Source of the DNA: Actinomycetota bacterium | GTDB lineage: Bacteria > Actinomycetota > Acidimicrobiia > Acidimicrobiales > Ilumatobacteraceae | NCBI GenBank assembly: GCA_026393655.1 | Contig: JAPKZT010000334.1 | Coordinates: forward strand, 1-25,011 | Reading direction: 5' to 3' | DNA: 25,011 nt | Part shown: positions 1-7,411 of the stretch, piece by piece | Numbering within the stretch: the first letter of the stretch is position 1 | How the letters are laid out: every line of letters starts with the position of its first letter | Notes under the pieces: generated by a model | Told to the model about the DNA's origin: nothing | The model's input: only the letters and a program-made list of their open reading frames with translations | Databases searched by the model: none | Made by a program: the position numbers and the translations under genes

Positions 1-367
1 GAGTTTCGCCAGTCGCTGGCGCAACGCCAACCTTGCCCAAAATAATCACTCCTGTTGGACAACGATCAACGCACAACGCACAACGTGTGCAAACATCATC
101 GTCAATAATAAACACAACCTTGTCCGAAGGATCATCACCTGGCAACTCAGTACCATCAGCTTGTGAAATTGCTTCTGGCGAAACCATGAAGATGCACTTC
201 CATGGACAAATATCAACGCAACCTTCGCACATGATGCATTCAGACTGATCAATATGTATGAACTGTTTTGGTTTGACTGCTTTACTCAGATATTCGGCGT
301 CCACCTCAACTAGTTGATAATCATCCGTATACGGCATCATCGGTGGGTTTGCGTCAGTTTTTGCCAC
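1..367 (-). CDS. Ferredoxin-like protein with two [4Fe-4S] motifs (partial, runs off the left edge)
   Basis: This minus-strand reading frame starts at GTG 367-365 and stays open to the window edge, so the C-terminus is missing. About 122 residues are visible. Near residue 45 there is a CIMCEGCVDICP motif, and near residue 97 a CTRCALCVDRCP motif. These are two classical C-x2-C-x2-C-x3-C-P sets, each expected to ligate one [4Fe-4S] cluster. There is no signal peptide, so it should act on the cytoplasmic face as an electron carrier. The start lies 3 nt after the stop of the three-helix membrane protein, so the two are almost certainly co-transcribed and probably translationally coupled. A membrane protein and a cytochrome c next door suggest a respiratory quinol/cytochrome complex, with further subunits probably to the left; that is inference. 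It could also be a free dicluster ferredoxin. Confidence 0.85.
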   Translation of the reverse strand, partial: MAKTDANPPMMPYTDDYQLVEVDAEYLSKAVKPKQFIHIDQSECIMCEGCVDICPWKCIFMVSPEAISQADGTELPGDDPSDKVVFIIDDDVCTRCALCVDRCPTGVIILGKVGVAPATGET

Positions 368-370
368 GGC

Positions 371-847
371 TCAACTCTTCTTCACGAGTGGACGTCCGTA
401 AGTAGAAGTTGCTACTTCTTTGGTAACTACTTCTCCACGCTTCTGCCACCAACCAAATAGATAAATCATCAAACCGATGTAATAAACATGGATCACGACA
501 ACAATAATGTCGCGAATTGCTTCGTAACTAATAACAATTGGAAAGCTGCCGCCAATCGTGTCTGACTTCAAAATATCGAATGGTCCGTAAACGAGTTTGT
601 CTTTGCGCCAACCTAAATTTTTATCTGCGTGGTCAATCCACTGGTGAGGCACAACACCAAACGCTAAAAACAAAACTGCAAAGACATATGCGGCACCCAA
701 CATCGATTCGCCCCACGTTGCTTTACGATCAAAACTTCGACGCTTGCCAATCGGAATTATGACAAGGCTAAGTAAAGTGGTGAATATCGCCGAGAATATA
801 AAAGCCTGGTTGACGCCTGGCCATCTGAGAATGTCAATTGCGAGCAT
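371..847 (-). CDS. Three-helix membrane protein of a respiratory gene cluster, function unknown
   Basis: This is a 158-residue protein starting at ATG 847. Three hydrophobic segments are visible, roughly at residues 14-34, 49-70 and 109-136. A polar loop of about 38 residues rich in Lys and Asp joins helices 2 and 3, and the C-terminal tail is basic. I do not recognise a defined family. No heme, Fe-S or flavin motif is visible. A His in helix 3 (VIHVYY) and one after helix 2 (PHQWIDH) could be ligands, but this is not shown. It is the first gene of a leftward unit with the ferredoxin, 3 nt apart, and divergent from the cytochrome c gene. The likely role is a small membrane subunit or anchor of a quinol-oxidising complex (inference from context only). 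Confidence 0.7.
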   Translation of the reverse strand: MLAIDILRWPGVNQAFIFSAIFTTLLSLVIIPIGKRRSFDRKATWGESMLGAAYVFAVLFLAFGVVPHQWIDHADKNLGWRKDKLVYGPFDILKSDTIGGSFPIVISYEAIRDIIVVVIHVYYIGLMIYLFGWWQKRGEVVTKEVATSTYGRPLVKKS

Positions 848-1100
848 TAGTTGAGGGCTTGCCTTTCCTCTTAAAATCTGTTTTTAGCCTAGTCGGCAAG
901 ATAATAATGACTCTGCTTGAAACCAACTGTGAGGGTCTTTTTTCGTCACTGGTTTTCACGATTGCTCAACACCTCTCAACGAAGGCAAGCCTGACTGTTC
1001 GGGTTGTGCGCTCGTGAACTTCTCGCATTAGGTTGCGTTGCGTCTAACCTATTAAGCGCAAGGATCATGAAAAACTAGAAACTTATTGTTGAGGAGTGCA
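848..1100. promoter_or_regulatory. Divergent intergenic region between the ferredoxin unit and the cytochrome c unit, with inverted repeats
   Basis: This 253-nt gap holds no convincing gene. It must carry promoters for both divergent units. A 10-bp inverted repeat is visible: GGCTTGCCTT at 856-865 and AAGGCAAGCC at 982-991, one copy towards each gene. A second, shorter repeat (TAGGTT 1029-1034, AACCTA 1046-1051) sits 50 nt before the cytochrome c start. The spacing of the first pair (about 115 nt) is too large for a simple hairpin terminator but would suit paired regulator sites. No clear -35/-10 pair stands out and no Rex-type palindrome is present. Assignment as operator sites is inference. 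Confidence 0.35.
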
Positions 1101-1919
1101 GTGGCAGGAATACCCGAACATCTACTTAAGCGTGCACAAGAAGCGCGCGACAAAGCAGCTGGCATAGCGCCTGCTGCCGATGGCGCAACTGCTTCGACAA
1201 ATGTGCCGGCGAAAGTCGAAGAAAAAAAATCAGTCGCAAGTGCCGCAACTCCACCGCCTCCACCACCGCCTGATCCTGCATATGTTGTTGCGGCAAATAC
1301 GCGCAAGAAGATTCCATTTTGGGCGATGGCTACCTTAAGTTTGTTGCCACTTTGGGCGCTGTTATATGTGCTTGCGATTCGCCCACAAGAAAAAATAGTT
1401 GAAGGACCACTTGCAGTTGGCGCCGGTGTATACGGATCTTGTGCAGGTTGTCATGGTGCCGAAGGCGCTGGTGGAGCTGGTCGAGTTTTATATCAAGGCG
1501 AAGTTCTAAAAACATTTCCAAAAATTGAAGACATGCTTAGTTTTGTTTATACGGGTTCGCAACAATATGTCTCGGCTGGTCTAAAAATTTACGGCAACCC
1601 AGATCGAGATGGTGGTGCGCACGCACCGCTTTCTTACAACGGAAACCCAATGCCCCAGCAAGGTGAGAAATATGGTGGCGGTTTGTCAGAGGCAGAAATC
1701 CTCGGCGTTGTTTGTCACGAGCGCTATGTGATTAGTGGCGCAGACCCTCAAAGCGAAACATGGAAAGCGGAGTACGAGCGCTGGTGCGCGCCCGGTTCTG
1801 AAATTTTTGCTGGTCTTGAATCTGGTTCGGTTAACTTCGACAATCTTGCAGAAACATACGCTGCCATGCCTGAAGCGCCTGCTCATGTCGGTACCGACCC
1901 TCGACCATTTGGCAAATAA
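1101..1919 (+). CDS. Membrane-anchored mono-heme cytochrome c
   Basis: This is a 272-residue protein. GTG 1101 is chosen because AGGAG (1092-1096) lies four bases upstream; an in-frame TTG at 1086 would include that ribosome site. The N-terminal 45 residues are charged and Ala-rich. A poly-Pro stretch follows, then one hydrophobic helix near residues 70-92. The cytochrome c domain has a single CAGCH heme motif at about residue 115, followed by GAEGAGG. A downstream NPMPQQG supplies a candidate axial Met, and LSEAEILGVVCHERYV matches the C-terminal helix of class I cytochromes c. The domain should face outside and accept electrons from a quinol-oxidising complex. Divergent ferredoxin and membrane-protein genes support a respiratory role. 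It is not the two-heme QcrC of mycobacteria. The exact partner is unknown. Confidence 0.88.
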   Translation: MAGIPEHLLKRAQEARDKAAGIAPAADGATASTNVPAKVEEKKSVASAATPPPPPPPDPAYVVAANTRKKIPFWAMATLSLLPLWALLYVLAIRPQEKIVEGPLAVGAGVYGSCAGCHGAEGAGGAGRVLYQGEVLKTFPKIEDMLSFVYTGSQQYVSAGLKIYGNPDRDGGAHAPLSYNGNPMPQQGEKYGGGLSEAEILGVVCHERYVISGADPQSETWKAEYERWCAPGSEIFAGLESGSVNFDNLAETYAAMPEAPAHVGTDPRPFGK

Positions 1920-1936
1920 CTAATTGGTTAGTTTTT
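1918..1936 (+). terminator. Short A+T-rich hairpin with T-run after the cytochrome c gene
   Basis: AACTAA (1918-1923) and TTAGTT (1928-1933) form a 6-bp stem around a TTGG loop, and the T-run extends to 1936. The stem overlaps the cytochrome c stop codon. The pairing is weak (one G-C pair), so it may be only partly effective; the flavoprotein gene 91 nt downstream could still be reached by read-through. Confidence 0.4.
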
Positions 1937-2010
1937 GTTCGCGCCTAGCGAGCAACGTCACAGTCGTTAAATAGTAGATAACGAATAAATCTGTTTAGCC
2001 TTGTGCCTAG

Positions 2011-3306
2011 ATGCAAAACGAGATTCAACTAGCGCAAGACAATACTGGCGAAGTTCGACAAGTGCTGCGCACCGAGGTGCTCGTAGTTGGTGGCGGTCCA
2101 GCCGGTGCGGCCGCCGGATTTTGGTTAGCAAAACTTGGGCACGATGTAATCGTTATTGAACGCAAAAAATTTCCACGCGAAAAAACATGTGGTGATGGAT
2201 TAACACCACGAGCAGTTAAAGAACTCGGCGACATGGGTCTTAGTGATCAGTTGTCGCAGTTTCATCGCTATGAAGGTCTTCGTGCAACTGCACATGGCAA
2301 AGCACTTGAATTGAAATGGCCAACTCATCCGATTTATCCGCAGTATGGATACGTCGTGCGTCGACGCGAACTTGACATGATGGTCGCACGAAACGCGCAA
2401 GATGCTGGTGCGAAACTTTTAGAAGAACATGAAGCTATTTCACCAATCGTCGAGAATGACTGTGTGCGTGGTGCAATCGTTACGAACAAAGTTGATGGCA
2501 GCACAATTGCAATTCATGCGCAATACGTGATTATCGCTGATGGTGCGAACTCACGATTTGGTCGCGCAATCGGAACCTCGCGTGAAAAATCTTGGCCTTA
2601 CGGCACGGCGATTCGTACTTATTGGAAGAGTCCCAGACACGACGAACCTTGGATTGAATCTGCGCTAGATGTTAAAGATCGCAATGGCAAATCAATGCCT
2701 GGATACGGATGGATATTTCCGGTTGGTGATGGCACCATAAATATCGGTGTTGGACTTCTTTCAACTTTCAAAAACTTTAAAGATGTAAATACTTCGCACT
2801 TACTTGATTCGTATGCCCACATGGTTGCCGACCGCTGGGAAATTGACCCGACTCAACCAGAGTGCAAAGCCACGAGCGGCAAGATTCCAATGGGCGGATC
2901 AGTTGGACCAAAAGTTGGCAACACACATATCGTGATCGGTGATGCAGCCGGCAGCGTGAATCCGTTTAATGGCGAAGGAATCGACTATGCCTATGAGACC
3001 GCACACATCGCTGCCGATGTATTACACGATGCGCTAGTTGCCAAAGATGCGATGATCTTAAAACGCTATGACCAACTAATTGAAGAAGAGTATGGTCAAT
3101 ATTTCAAAGTTGCCAGATTATTTGCACGAATCATCGGTCGCCCAGTTTTGATGCGCGAACTTTCTCGAGTTGGTATCCATAGTCGAACACTCATGGAGTG
3201 GGTGCTGAGGATCATGGCTAATTTATTGCGACCAGACGAACTCGGCCCGGCCGAGGCTGCTTACAAAGCTGCGGCATTAATCGTCCGCGCAATGCCGGAC
3301 GCCTAG
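2011..3306 (+). CDS. Geranylgeranyl reductase family flavoprotein (probable menaquinone side-chain reductase)
   Basis: This is a 431-residue FAD-dependent oxidoreductase starting at ATG 2011. The dinucleotide-binding motif VVGGGPAGAAAG lies at residues 25-36, and the acidic IER that ends the second beta strand is at 49-51. The family signature CGDGLTPRA follows at 60-68. A second FAD motif, VIGDAAGSVNPFNGEGID, lies in the last third. The length fits the geranylgeranyl/digeranylgeranyl reductase family, which saturates isoprenoid double bonds. In actinobacteria the relative MenJ partly reduces the menaquinone side chain. Placement just after a cytochrome c gene and beside respiratory proteins favours the quinone role over chlorophyll or archaeal lipid roles (inference). 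There is no membrane segment, so it is expected to be a peripheral membrane enzyme. The start has no obvious Shine-Dalgarno sequence. Confidence 0.85.
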   Translation: MQNEIQLAQDNTGEVRQVLRTEVLVVGGGPAGAAAGFWLAKLGHDVIVIERKKFPREKTCGDGLTPRAVKELGDMGLSDQLSQFHRYEGLRATAHGKALELKWPTHPIYPQYGYVVRRRELDMMVARNAQDAGAKLLEEHEAISPIVENDCVRGAIVTNKVDGSTIAIHAQYVIIADGANSRFGRAIGTSREKSWPYGTAIRTYWKSPRHDEPWIESALDVKDRNGKSMPGYGWIFPVGDGTINIGVGLLSTFKNFKDVNTSHLLDSYAHMVADRWEIDPTQPECKATSGKIPMGGSVGPKVGNTHIVIGDAAGSVNPFNGEGIDYAYETAHIAADVLHDALVAKDAMILKRYDQLIEEEYGQYFKVARLFARIIGRPVLMRELSRVGIHSRTLMEWVLRIMANLLRPDELGPAEAAYKAAALIVRAMPDA

Positions 3307-3322
3307 CTAGTTAGTTAACTAG
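3307..3322 (+). terminator. CTAG-type palindromic hairpin after the flavoprotein gene
   Basis: CTAGTT (3307-3312), loop AGTT, AACTAG (3317-3322). The stem extends to 7 bp if the loop shrinks to two bases. It begins right after the stop codon and is followed by a T/G-rich run without a clean T-tract. It is one of three CTAG-rich gene ends in the window. It may act as a weak terminator or mRNA 3' end; the function is not certain. Confidence 0.4.
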
Positions 3323-3340
3323 TTGTTGTAAAGTCACAGT

Positions 3341-3877
3341 GTGAGTACCAACAGCCGAACCTCAAATTTGCTGTTCAGCTATTTCTCTTTTCTTCAGACT
3401 CTTGTGTTACCTCTGCTTGAAATTTTGCCTCCATTTTTGCGAACTTTTGTTTTTAAACTGTTGTTCAAAGAGTTTGGCAAGAACGTGTTTATTGATTACA
3501 AGTGCTATTTCAGATACCCATCAAAAATCAAAATTGGAAATAACGTCTCAATCAATCGCGGGTGTGAGTTCTATCCATCACGCCAATTTAAAGATGCATA
3601 CATAATTCTTGAAGACGACACTGTGCTGGGGCCAAATATCACTTTCTTTGGTGCCGGGCAAGACCCAACAACACCAGAACTGCCCGATATCGCAGCAACA
3701 ATTCGCGTCGCCCGCGGTGCATACATCGGTGGCAACTCAACAATTCGTTACGGAGTAACTATCGGGGCTGGCGCAGTCGTTGCCGCCGGTTCTGTAGTCA
3801 CAAAAGATGTCCCTGAAAATACCGTTGTCGGTGGAGTACCAGCACGCATAATAAAGCCGCGTTACAACAAAAACTAG
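3341..3877 (+). CDS. Acyltransferase of the left-handed beta-helix (hexapeptide repeat) family
   Basis: This is a 178-residue protein starting at GTG 3341. A hydrophobic N-terminal segment (about residues 9-45) precedes the repeats. From about residue 65 the chain shows hexapeptide-repeat character: IKIGNNVSINRGCEF, then ARGAYIGGNSTIRYGVTIGAGAVVAAGSV. It ends with the family-typical VVGGVPARIIKP. Such enzymes transfer acetyl or other acyl groups from a CoA donor to sugars, often during polysaccharide assembly, and usually act as trimers. The catalytic His expected in many LacA/WbbJ-like members is not obvious. It converges on an oxidoreductase/aminotransferase pair typical of surface-sugar modification, so an exopolysaccharide role is reasonable (inference). 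The substrate cannot be told. Confidence 0.8.
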   Translation: MSTNSRTSNLLFSYFSFLQTLVLPLLEILPPFLRTFVFKLLFKEFGKNVFIDYKCYFRYPSKIKIGNNVSINRGCEFYPSRQFKDAYIILEDDTVLGPNITFFGAGQDPTTPELPDIAATIRVARGAYIGGNSTIRYGVTIGAGAVVAAGSVVTKDVPENTVVGGVPARIIKPRYNKN

Positions 3878-3882
3878 AACTG

Positions 3883-3916
3883 ACTAGCTAATTAATGCAC
3901 TAGTTAATGAGCTAGT
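3883..3916. terminator. Bidirectional terminator-like CTAG hairpin between convergent genes
   Basis: ACTAGCT (3883-3889) pairs perfectly with AGCTAGT (3910-3916). After one mismatch, ATTAA (3891-3895) pairs with TTAAT (3904-3908), leaving an 8-nt loop that itself contains CTAG. On the minus strand the stem is followed within a few bases by TAGTTTTTG. The element overlaps the last codons of the GMC-like gene and lies just past the acyltransferase stop, the expected position for a shared terminator. Confidence 0.55.
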
Positions 3917-5500
3917 TGCAATTCGATGAGCGTTTGCCATCGTCAACAACCCAATTGATGTGCCCGGTATCGAAGGCAAAACACTGGTATCGACAATGTG
4001 AACATTTTGCCAACCAAATGGTCGGCCAAGATTATCGGTGTCGGTTGGAAGTTTTGGGTCAGCAGACATCGGAAACGATGAGCCAAAGTGATATCCGACA
4101 GACGCGAAACTTTCCTGGCGAGCAAAGCCAAGTGCGACTGCCCCTTTTCTTCGAAAAATCTTCTTAAGTCGAGAATTTAACACGCTGACAACACTTTTTT
4201 GATTTGGGTGCAGAATCTGTTTTGAATCTAACTGAGCCACACCGTTGACAAAATCATCACCAAGCCGCACGACATATTTTGACCCATGATCTGAATGCGT
4301 GTTAACAATTGCAACCAACAAGTTGCCGCTGACAAACTTTGCCAACTTTCCTCGTACTGAATTGATGGTTGCGTGATTCAACCCGAGTTTCGACATAGCG
4401 AGTTCATTGGGTTGGGATACCTGTACATGCACCCAGCGATCCGAAAGTTTGCGTTCTTTGAATTCTAAAAACACGTTGCTTTGCGTATTTTGATTCGGCC
4501 AAGCGACCGGGTAACGGACCGCCGAAACAAATGGTTGAAGAAAGCCCCCAGTCTGTTTAATAGTCGCCTCAAAACCGGACATATTTTGTGACTGCAACAT
4601 GATTCTCGTCGTGTTCACCGCACCTGCAGCCAAGAACAATCGATCAGCTTCAATATTTTTTTCTTCACCACTATGTTCGCTAACCATCGAAACTTTCACA
4701 GCTGAACCAGATTCAACGATAGTTCTAACTTTCCACCCACCTAAATATTCAATTTGCTGTTCAAGTCTCATCTGATTGACTTCTAATTCGGCTTTGTATA
4801 TAGCGTCATACACACAACCTGCACTGCAGTGCCCACAAAAATTGCAGCCTTTAAGATCGGCGATATTTTTGCTACGCGTCATTATTCTTGCTTGCCCAAA
4901 GACTTCTGGCGAATCAATTGTTGATCGTGTAGAACTACGCAAAGTTTGTAATAACTTGCATTGACCTTTTGTCAGACTCAAAATATCATTCGGATTATTT
5001 TTTAACGACGGAAAATATTTAGAAAGTTCATCAACTGGTTCGGAAATTGAAATATTTTGCACACACTCACGCATGTGTTTGAGAATTTCGTCACGCGATA
5101 CGGGCCAATCTTTAATATCTGATTCGGCTGGTGGCAAAAAAGCCGCACCCCATCCCGCGCTAAACCCCCCTAGAGCCAATGAATAACTGGGCGACGACCG
5201 AGAAAAAGTGCCCGACTTTACAGCCTCTGAGTTGTCACTGGAGTAGAAGTAATCAGACCCCAAAACCAATTTTTTTGGGATAGCCGAATTTGAATCTGCC
5301 GTGAAATTACTCGCCAGACTTTTTACATCGTCGTCAGACCAATTCATCGGTTGGATCATCGACATTCGTGATTTAATTTTTTGGCGCTCGGGGTCAAGTT
5401 GACGCCCAACGTCAATCACTGTTGGTTTAATGCCTGTTTTTACGATCGCCTTCAACGCCCCAACTGCAGAGAGACCTGAGCCAACTACAACAACCTTCAT
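3884..5500 (-). CDS. GMC-like FAD-dependent oxidoreductase with a four-cysteine motif
   Basis: This is a 538-residue flavoprotein from ATG 5500. VVVVGSGLSAVGAL at residues 3-16 is the FAD-binding beta-alpha-beta fold. LALGGFSAGWGAAF at 108-121 resembles the GMC FAD-attachment loop. Cysteines 219, 222, 225 and 229 form CNFCGHCSAGC, the pattern seen in cholesterol-oxidase-type GMC relatives and spaced like a [4Fe-4S] site. The C-terminus has VHIVDTSVLPSIPGTSIGLLTMANAHRIA, the typical GMC end in which a His/Asn pair would act on an alcohol substrate. The gene starts 9 nt after the aminotransferase stop, so the two are co-transcribed. A role in oxidising a sugar or polyol, whose keto product the aminotransferase could aminate, is attractive but inferred. 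It has no signal peptide and is likely cytoplasmic. Confidence 0.8.
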   Translation of the reverse strand: MKVVVVGSGLSAVGALKAIVKTGIKPTVIDVGRQLDPERQKIKSRMSMIQPMNWSDDDVKSLASNFTADSNSAIPKKLVLGSDYFYSSDNSEAVKSGTFSRSSPSYSLALGGFSAGWGAAFLPPAESDIKDWPVSRDEILKHMRECVQNISISEPVDELSKYFPSLKNNPNDILSLTKGQCKLLQTLRSSTRSTIDSPEVFGQARIMTRSKNIADLKGCNFCGHCSAGCVYDAIYKAELEVNQMRLEQQIEYLGGWKVRTIVESGSAVKVSMVSEHSGEEKNIEADRLFLAAGAVNTTRIMLQSQNMSGFEATIKQTGGFLQPFVSAVRYPVAWPNQNTQSNVFLEFKERKLSDRWVHVQVSQPNELAMSKLGLNHATINSVRGKLAKFVSGNLLVAIVNTHSDHGSKYVVRLGDDFVNGVAQLDSKQILHPNQKSVVSVLNSRLKKIFRRKGAVALGFARQESFASVGYHFGSSFPMSADPKLPTDTDNLGRPFGWQNVHIVDTSVLPSIPGTSIGLLTMANAHRIATSSLTSALIS

Positions 5501-5509
5501 TGGAAGTAG

Positions 5510-6742
5510 TTACTTCGGTTCAAGTTCTGACAACGAATTTGAAATTCTCGAAATCTGAGATTTAGTTAACTGGTGGTAACAAGGCAAATACACGCCGTTT
5601 GAATACAGACGGTCCGCGTTGGGCGTTACACCTTGAAACGGATAACTCGCTAAGCCGCTTATCTTCACCAAACTCGTAGTTGAACAATCAACCCCACGAG
5701 AAGTTAATTGTTTTTGAAAGTCAGAAAAATTATCTGCGTAGACGATGTACTGCCAGAAAACATTTTCTCCACCATCTGCGCCGATTGGGCGGTCACTGAA
5801 ATTATGAGAACTATTAATCTGATTAATAGCTGATTTTCTCTTCGAGTCTTTTTCTTCCATCTGTTTGATCTGCTGCAACCCAACCTTCGCCTGAATTGAG
5901 GTATACGACTCAAACCATTCAGCAGGAAGGCTGGTCAATGGTTGCTGATCGCGATCACCGGTAAATTTGGTCAGTTTTGAACCACCCCGCCAAGTCAGAA
6001 AGCGAAGTATAGGAAAAGTTAAGATCGCAAAAATAATCGGCTGTGACGCGAAGTTTCGAATTAAGTCAGTTTGCACTTTTTTGATCAATCGAGATCGCGA
6101 AGGTTTCGAGAGCTTTCGCTGGTCAATGCCGAGACTGCCAGCCATTTCGGAGTCATCAGTGAAAACAAAACCACCACCATAAGTATCAAGAGTTTTGACA
6201 GAAGATGCGCTGTACACACTCACATCACCAAACGACCCGATTTTGTCGCCACGAAATTTACCGTTCAAGCACTGCGAGAAGTCTTCGATGATAAATACGC
6301 CGGCATTTCGTAGCGTCTTACAAAGCGCTTCAACATCAGGAACAATCCCAAACAAATAGGTCAAAATTGCAACGCGCGGACTCGACTTCAATGCTTCAGT
6401 CAATGAAGTCTCTGAAAAACAAACTGTTGATTGATCAATATCAACAAACACTGGCACCAATTTGAGATCTAATACGACATCCAAAATCGGTTTGATAGTG
6501 ATCGGTGGCATCAGCACAACGGATCCTGCTGGTAGTTCAAGATTTTTCAGAACTGCGTGAATTCCAGTTCGCGCAAAAGGAAACACAACGCAATGTTTTC
6601 GGCCGACATAATTTGCAAAAGTTGTTTCAAAACGAGCCACCGTGCGTGAATCATTTATCTTTGAAAAGAGCGAGCGAACGAGCCACACAAAGTCTTCAAA
6701 CAACGTATGCGATATGCGACCCCGCGAAATCGGCAATTTCAT
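5510..6742 (-). CDS. DegT/DnrJ/EryC1/StrS-type PLP-dependent sugar aminotransferase
   Basis: This 410-residue protein matches the fold-type I sugar aminotransferase family. Residues 55-60 (PFARTG) fit the phosphate-binding start. IIEDFSQ at 151-157 supplies Asp154, which should bind the PLP ring nitrogen, and SVYSASSVKTLDTYGGGFV at 175-193 supplies Lys183 as the probable Schiff-base lysine. Family members transaminate keto sugars bound to nucleotides, using glutamate or glutamine. The substitutions around the lysine (SASSVKTLDTYGGG rather than the usual S-x-x-x-x-K-x-x-x-x-GEGG) mark it as divergent, so the substrate may not be a normal nucleotide sugar. Its ATG overlaps the upstream gene's stop (ATGA), showing tight translational coupling, and the GMC-like gene follows 9 nt downstream. 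Confidence 0.82.
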   Translation of the reverse strand: MKLPISRGRISHTLFEDFVWLVRSLFSKINDSRTVARFETTFANYVGRKHCVVFPFARTGIHAVLKNLELPAGSVVLMPPITIKPILDVVLDLKLVPVFVDIDQSTVCFSETSLTEALKSSPRVAILTYLFGIVPDVEALCKTLRNAGVFIIEDFSQCLNGKFRGDKIGSFGDVSVYSASSVKTLDTYGGGFVFTDDSEMAGSLGIDQRKLSKPSRSRLIKKVQTDLIRNFASQPIIFAILTFPILRFLTWRGGSKLTKFTGDRDQQPLTSLPAEWFESYTSIQAKVGLQQIKQMEEKDSKRKSAINQINSSHNFSDRPIGADGGENVFWQYIVYADNFSDFQKQLTSRGVDCSTTSLVKISGLASYPFQGVTPNADRLYSNGVYLPCYHQLTKSQISRISNSLSELEPK

Positions 6743-7365
6743 ACGGAGCAGACTACTTCGTTGACTTCATCTGTGATCAGATTCATCTTCGAAACACTTT
6801 GATTTGGCGAATAAGTATTTATAAATTCGCGCAGACTGATTTGGCTTGCGCCACTGTCATTGCGACAAGTCTTGATTGTTGGTGATGCAAGTCGAACAAT
6901 CCAACCGTTTGCCAGTACTCCTCGATCTCCGTTATCAAGCATGTCAACAAGACTTGGTAACTCAAGAACCCGCGTCGGCATTGTGCCGTTTGTGTTGACG
7001 ATTGCGAACCACATCACCGAATCACCAAACATGTTCGCCAACATCACACACGACGACCGTTTTGTAATATCAGTGCAATCAAGTTCACCTGGCGTTCCAG
7101 ACGCAACGAATATCTTTCGACCGTCATCCAGACCGAAGGATGCATCACTTAGCGTGCGACCATTTTCAATTGAAAACCCGTCAGTCGTCGAAAATGTTGA
7201 GATAATCGCGACGAGTTCAATATTTTTTTCTACTGAATCTTGCATCACAGCAACATCTGATCCACGACCAAAGCAGTCATTACATGAGATGAATACTAAA
7301 AAAAATCCTGAGAGTGTAAGCAAACCAAACGCGAGCCAGAGACGCGAATTTAGTAACTGACGCAC
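6739..7365 (-). CDS. Exported or membrane-anchored protein of unknown function
   Basis: This is a 208-residue protein from GTG 7365. A basic N-terminus (MRQLLNSR) is followed by a hydrophobic segment at residues 9-27 and then Cys28. That is compatible with a signal anchor, a signal peptide or a poor lipobox (FISC). The rest is soluble, beta-rich and contains spaced cysteines (28, 31, a pair about ten residues apart mid-protein, and two near the C-terminus), which suggests disulfides outside the membrane. I recognise no domain. It lies 46 nt downstream of rex and overlaps the aminotransferase start by 4 nt, so it belongs to the same transcript as the sugar-modification enzymes. A role linked to a surface sugar is possible but unsupported by any motif. 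Confidence 0.65.
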   Translation of the reverse strand: MRQLLNSRLWLAFGLLTLSGFFLVFISCNDCFGRGSDVAVMQDSVEKNIELVAIISTFSTTDGFSIENGRTLSDASFGLDDGRKIFVASGTPGELDCTDITKRSSCVMLANMFGDSVMWFAIVNTNGTMPTRVLELPSLVDMLDNGDRGVLANGWIVRLASPTIKTCRNDSGASQISLREFINTYSPNQSVSKMNLITDEVNEVVCSV

Positions 7366-7411
7366 TAGTCGATAATACTAAGACTCAGCGAATCAGCTGA
7401 ATAACTAGAAG

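Noticed and set aside
937..961. Rex operator before the respiratory genes
   Set aside because: TGTGA and GTCAC words occur but the spacing (about 13 nt) is wrong for the 18-bp Rex dyad.
1052..1306. Minus-strand frame with a poly-Gly run
   Set aside because: It is the antisense of the poly-Pro linker in the cytochrome c gene, so the Gly run is a by-product.
6860..7360. 166-residue plus-strand frame
   Set aside because: Antisense to the exported protein that is coupled to the aminotransferase; composition is Ser/Thr/Pro-rich with no domain.
6739..7365. Lipoprotein assignment
   Set aside because: The residues before Cys28 (FIS) do not fit a strong lipobox; an uncleaved anchor is as likely.
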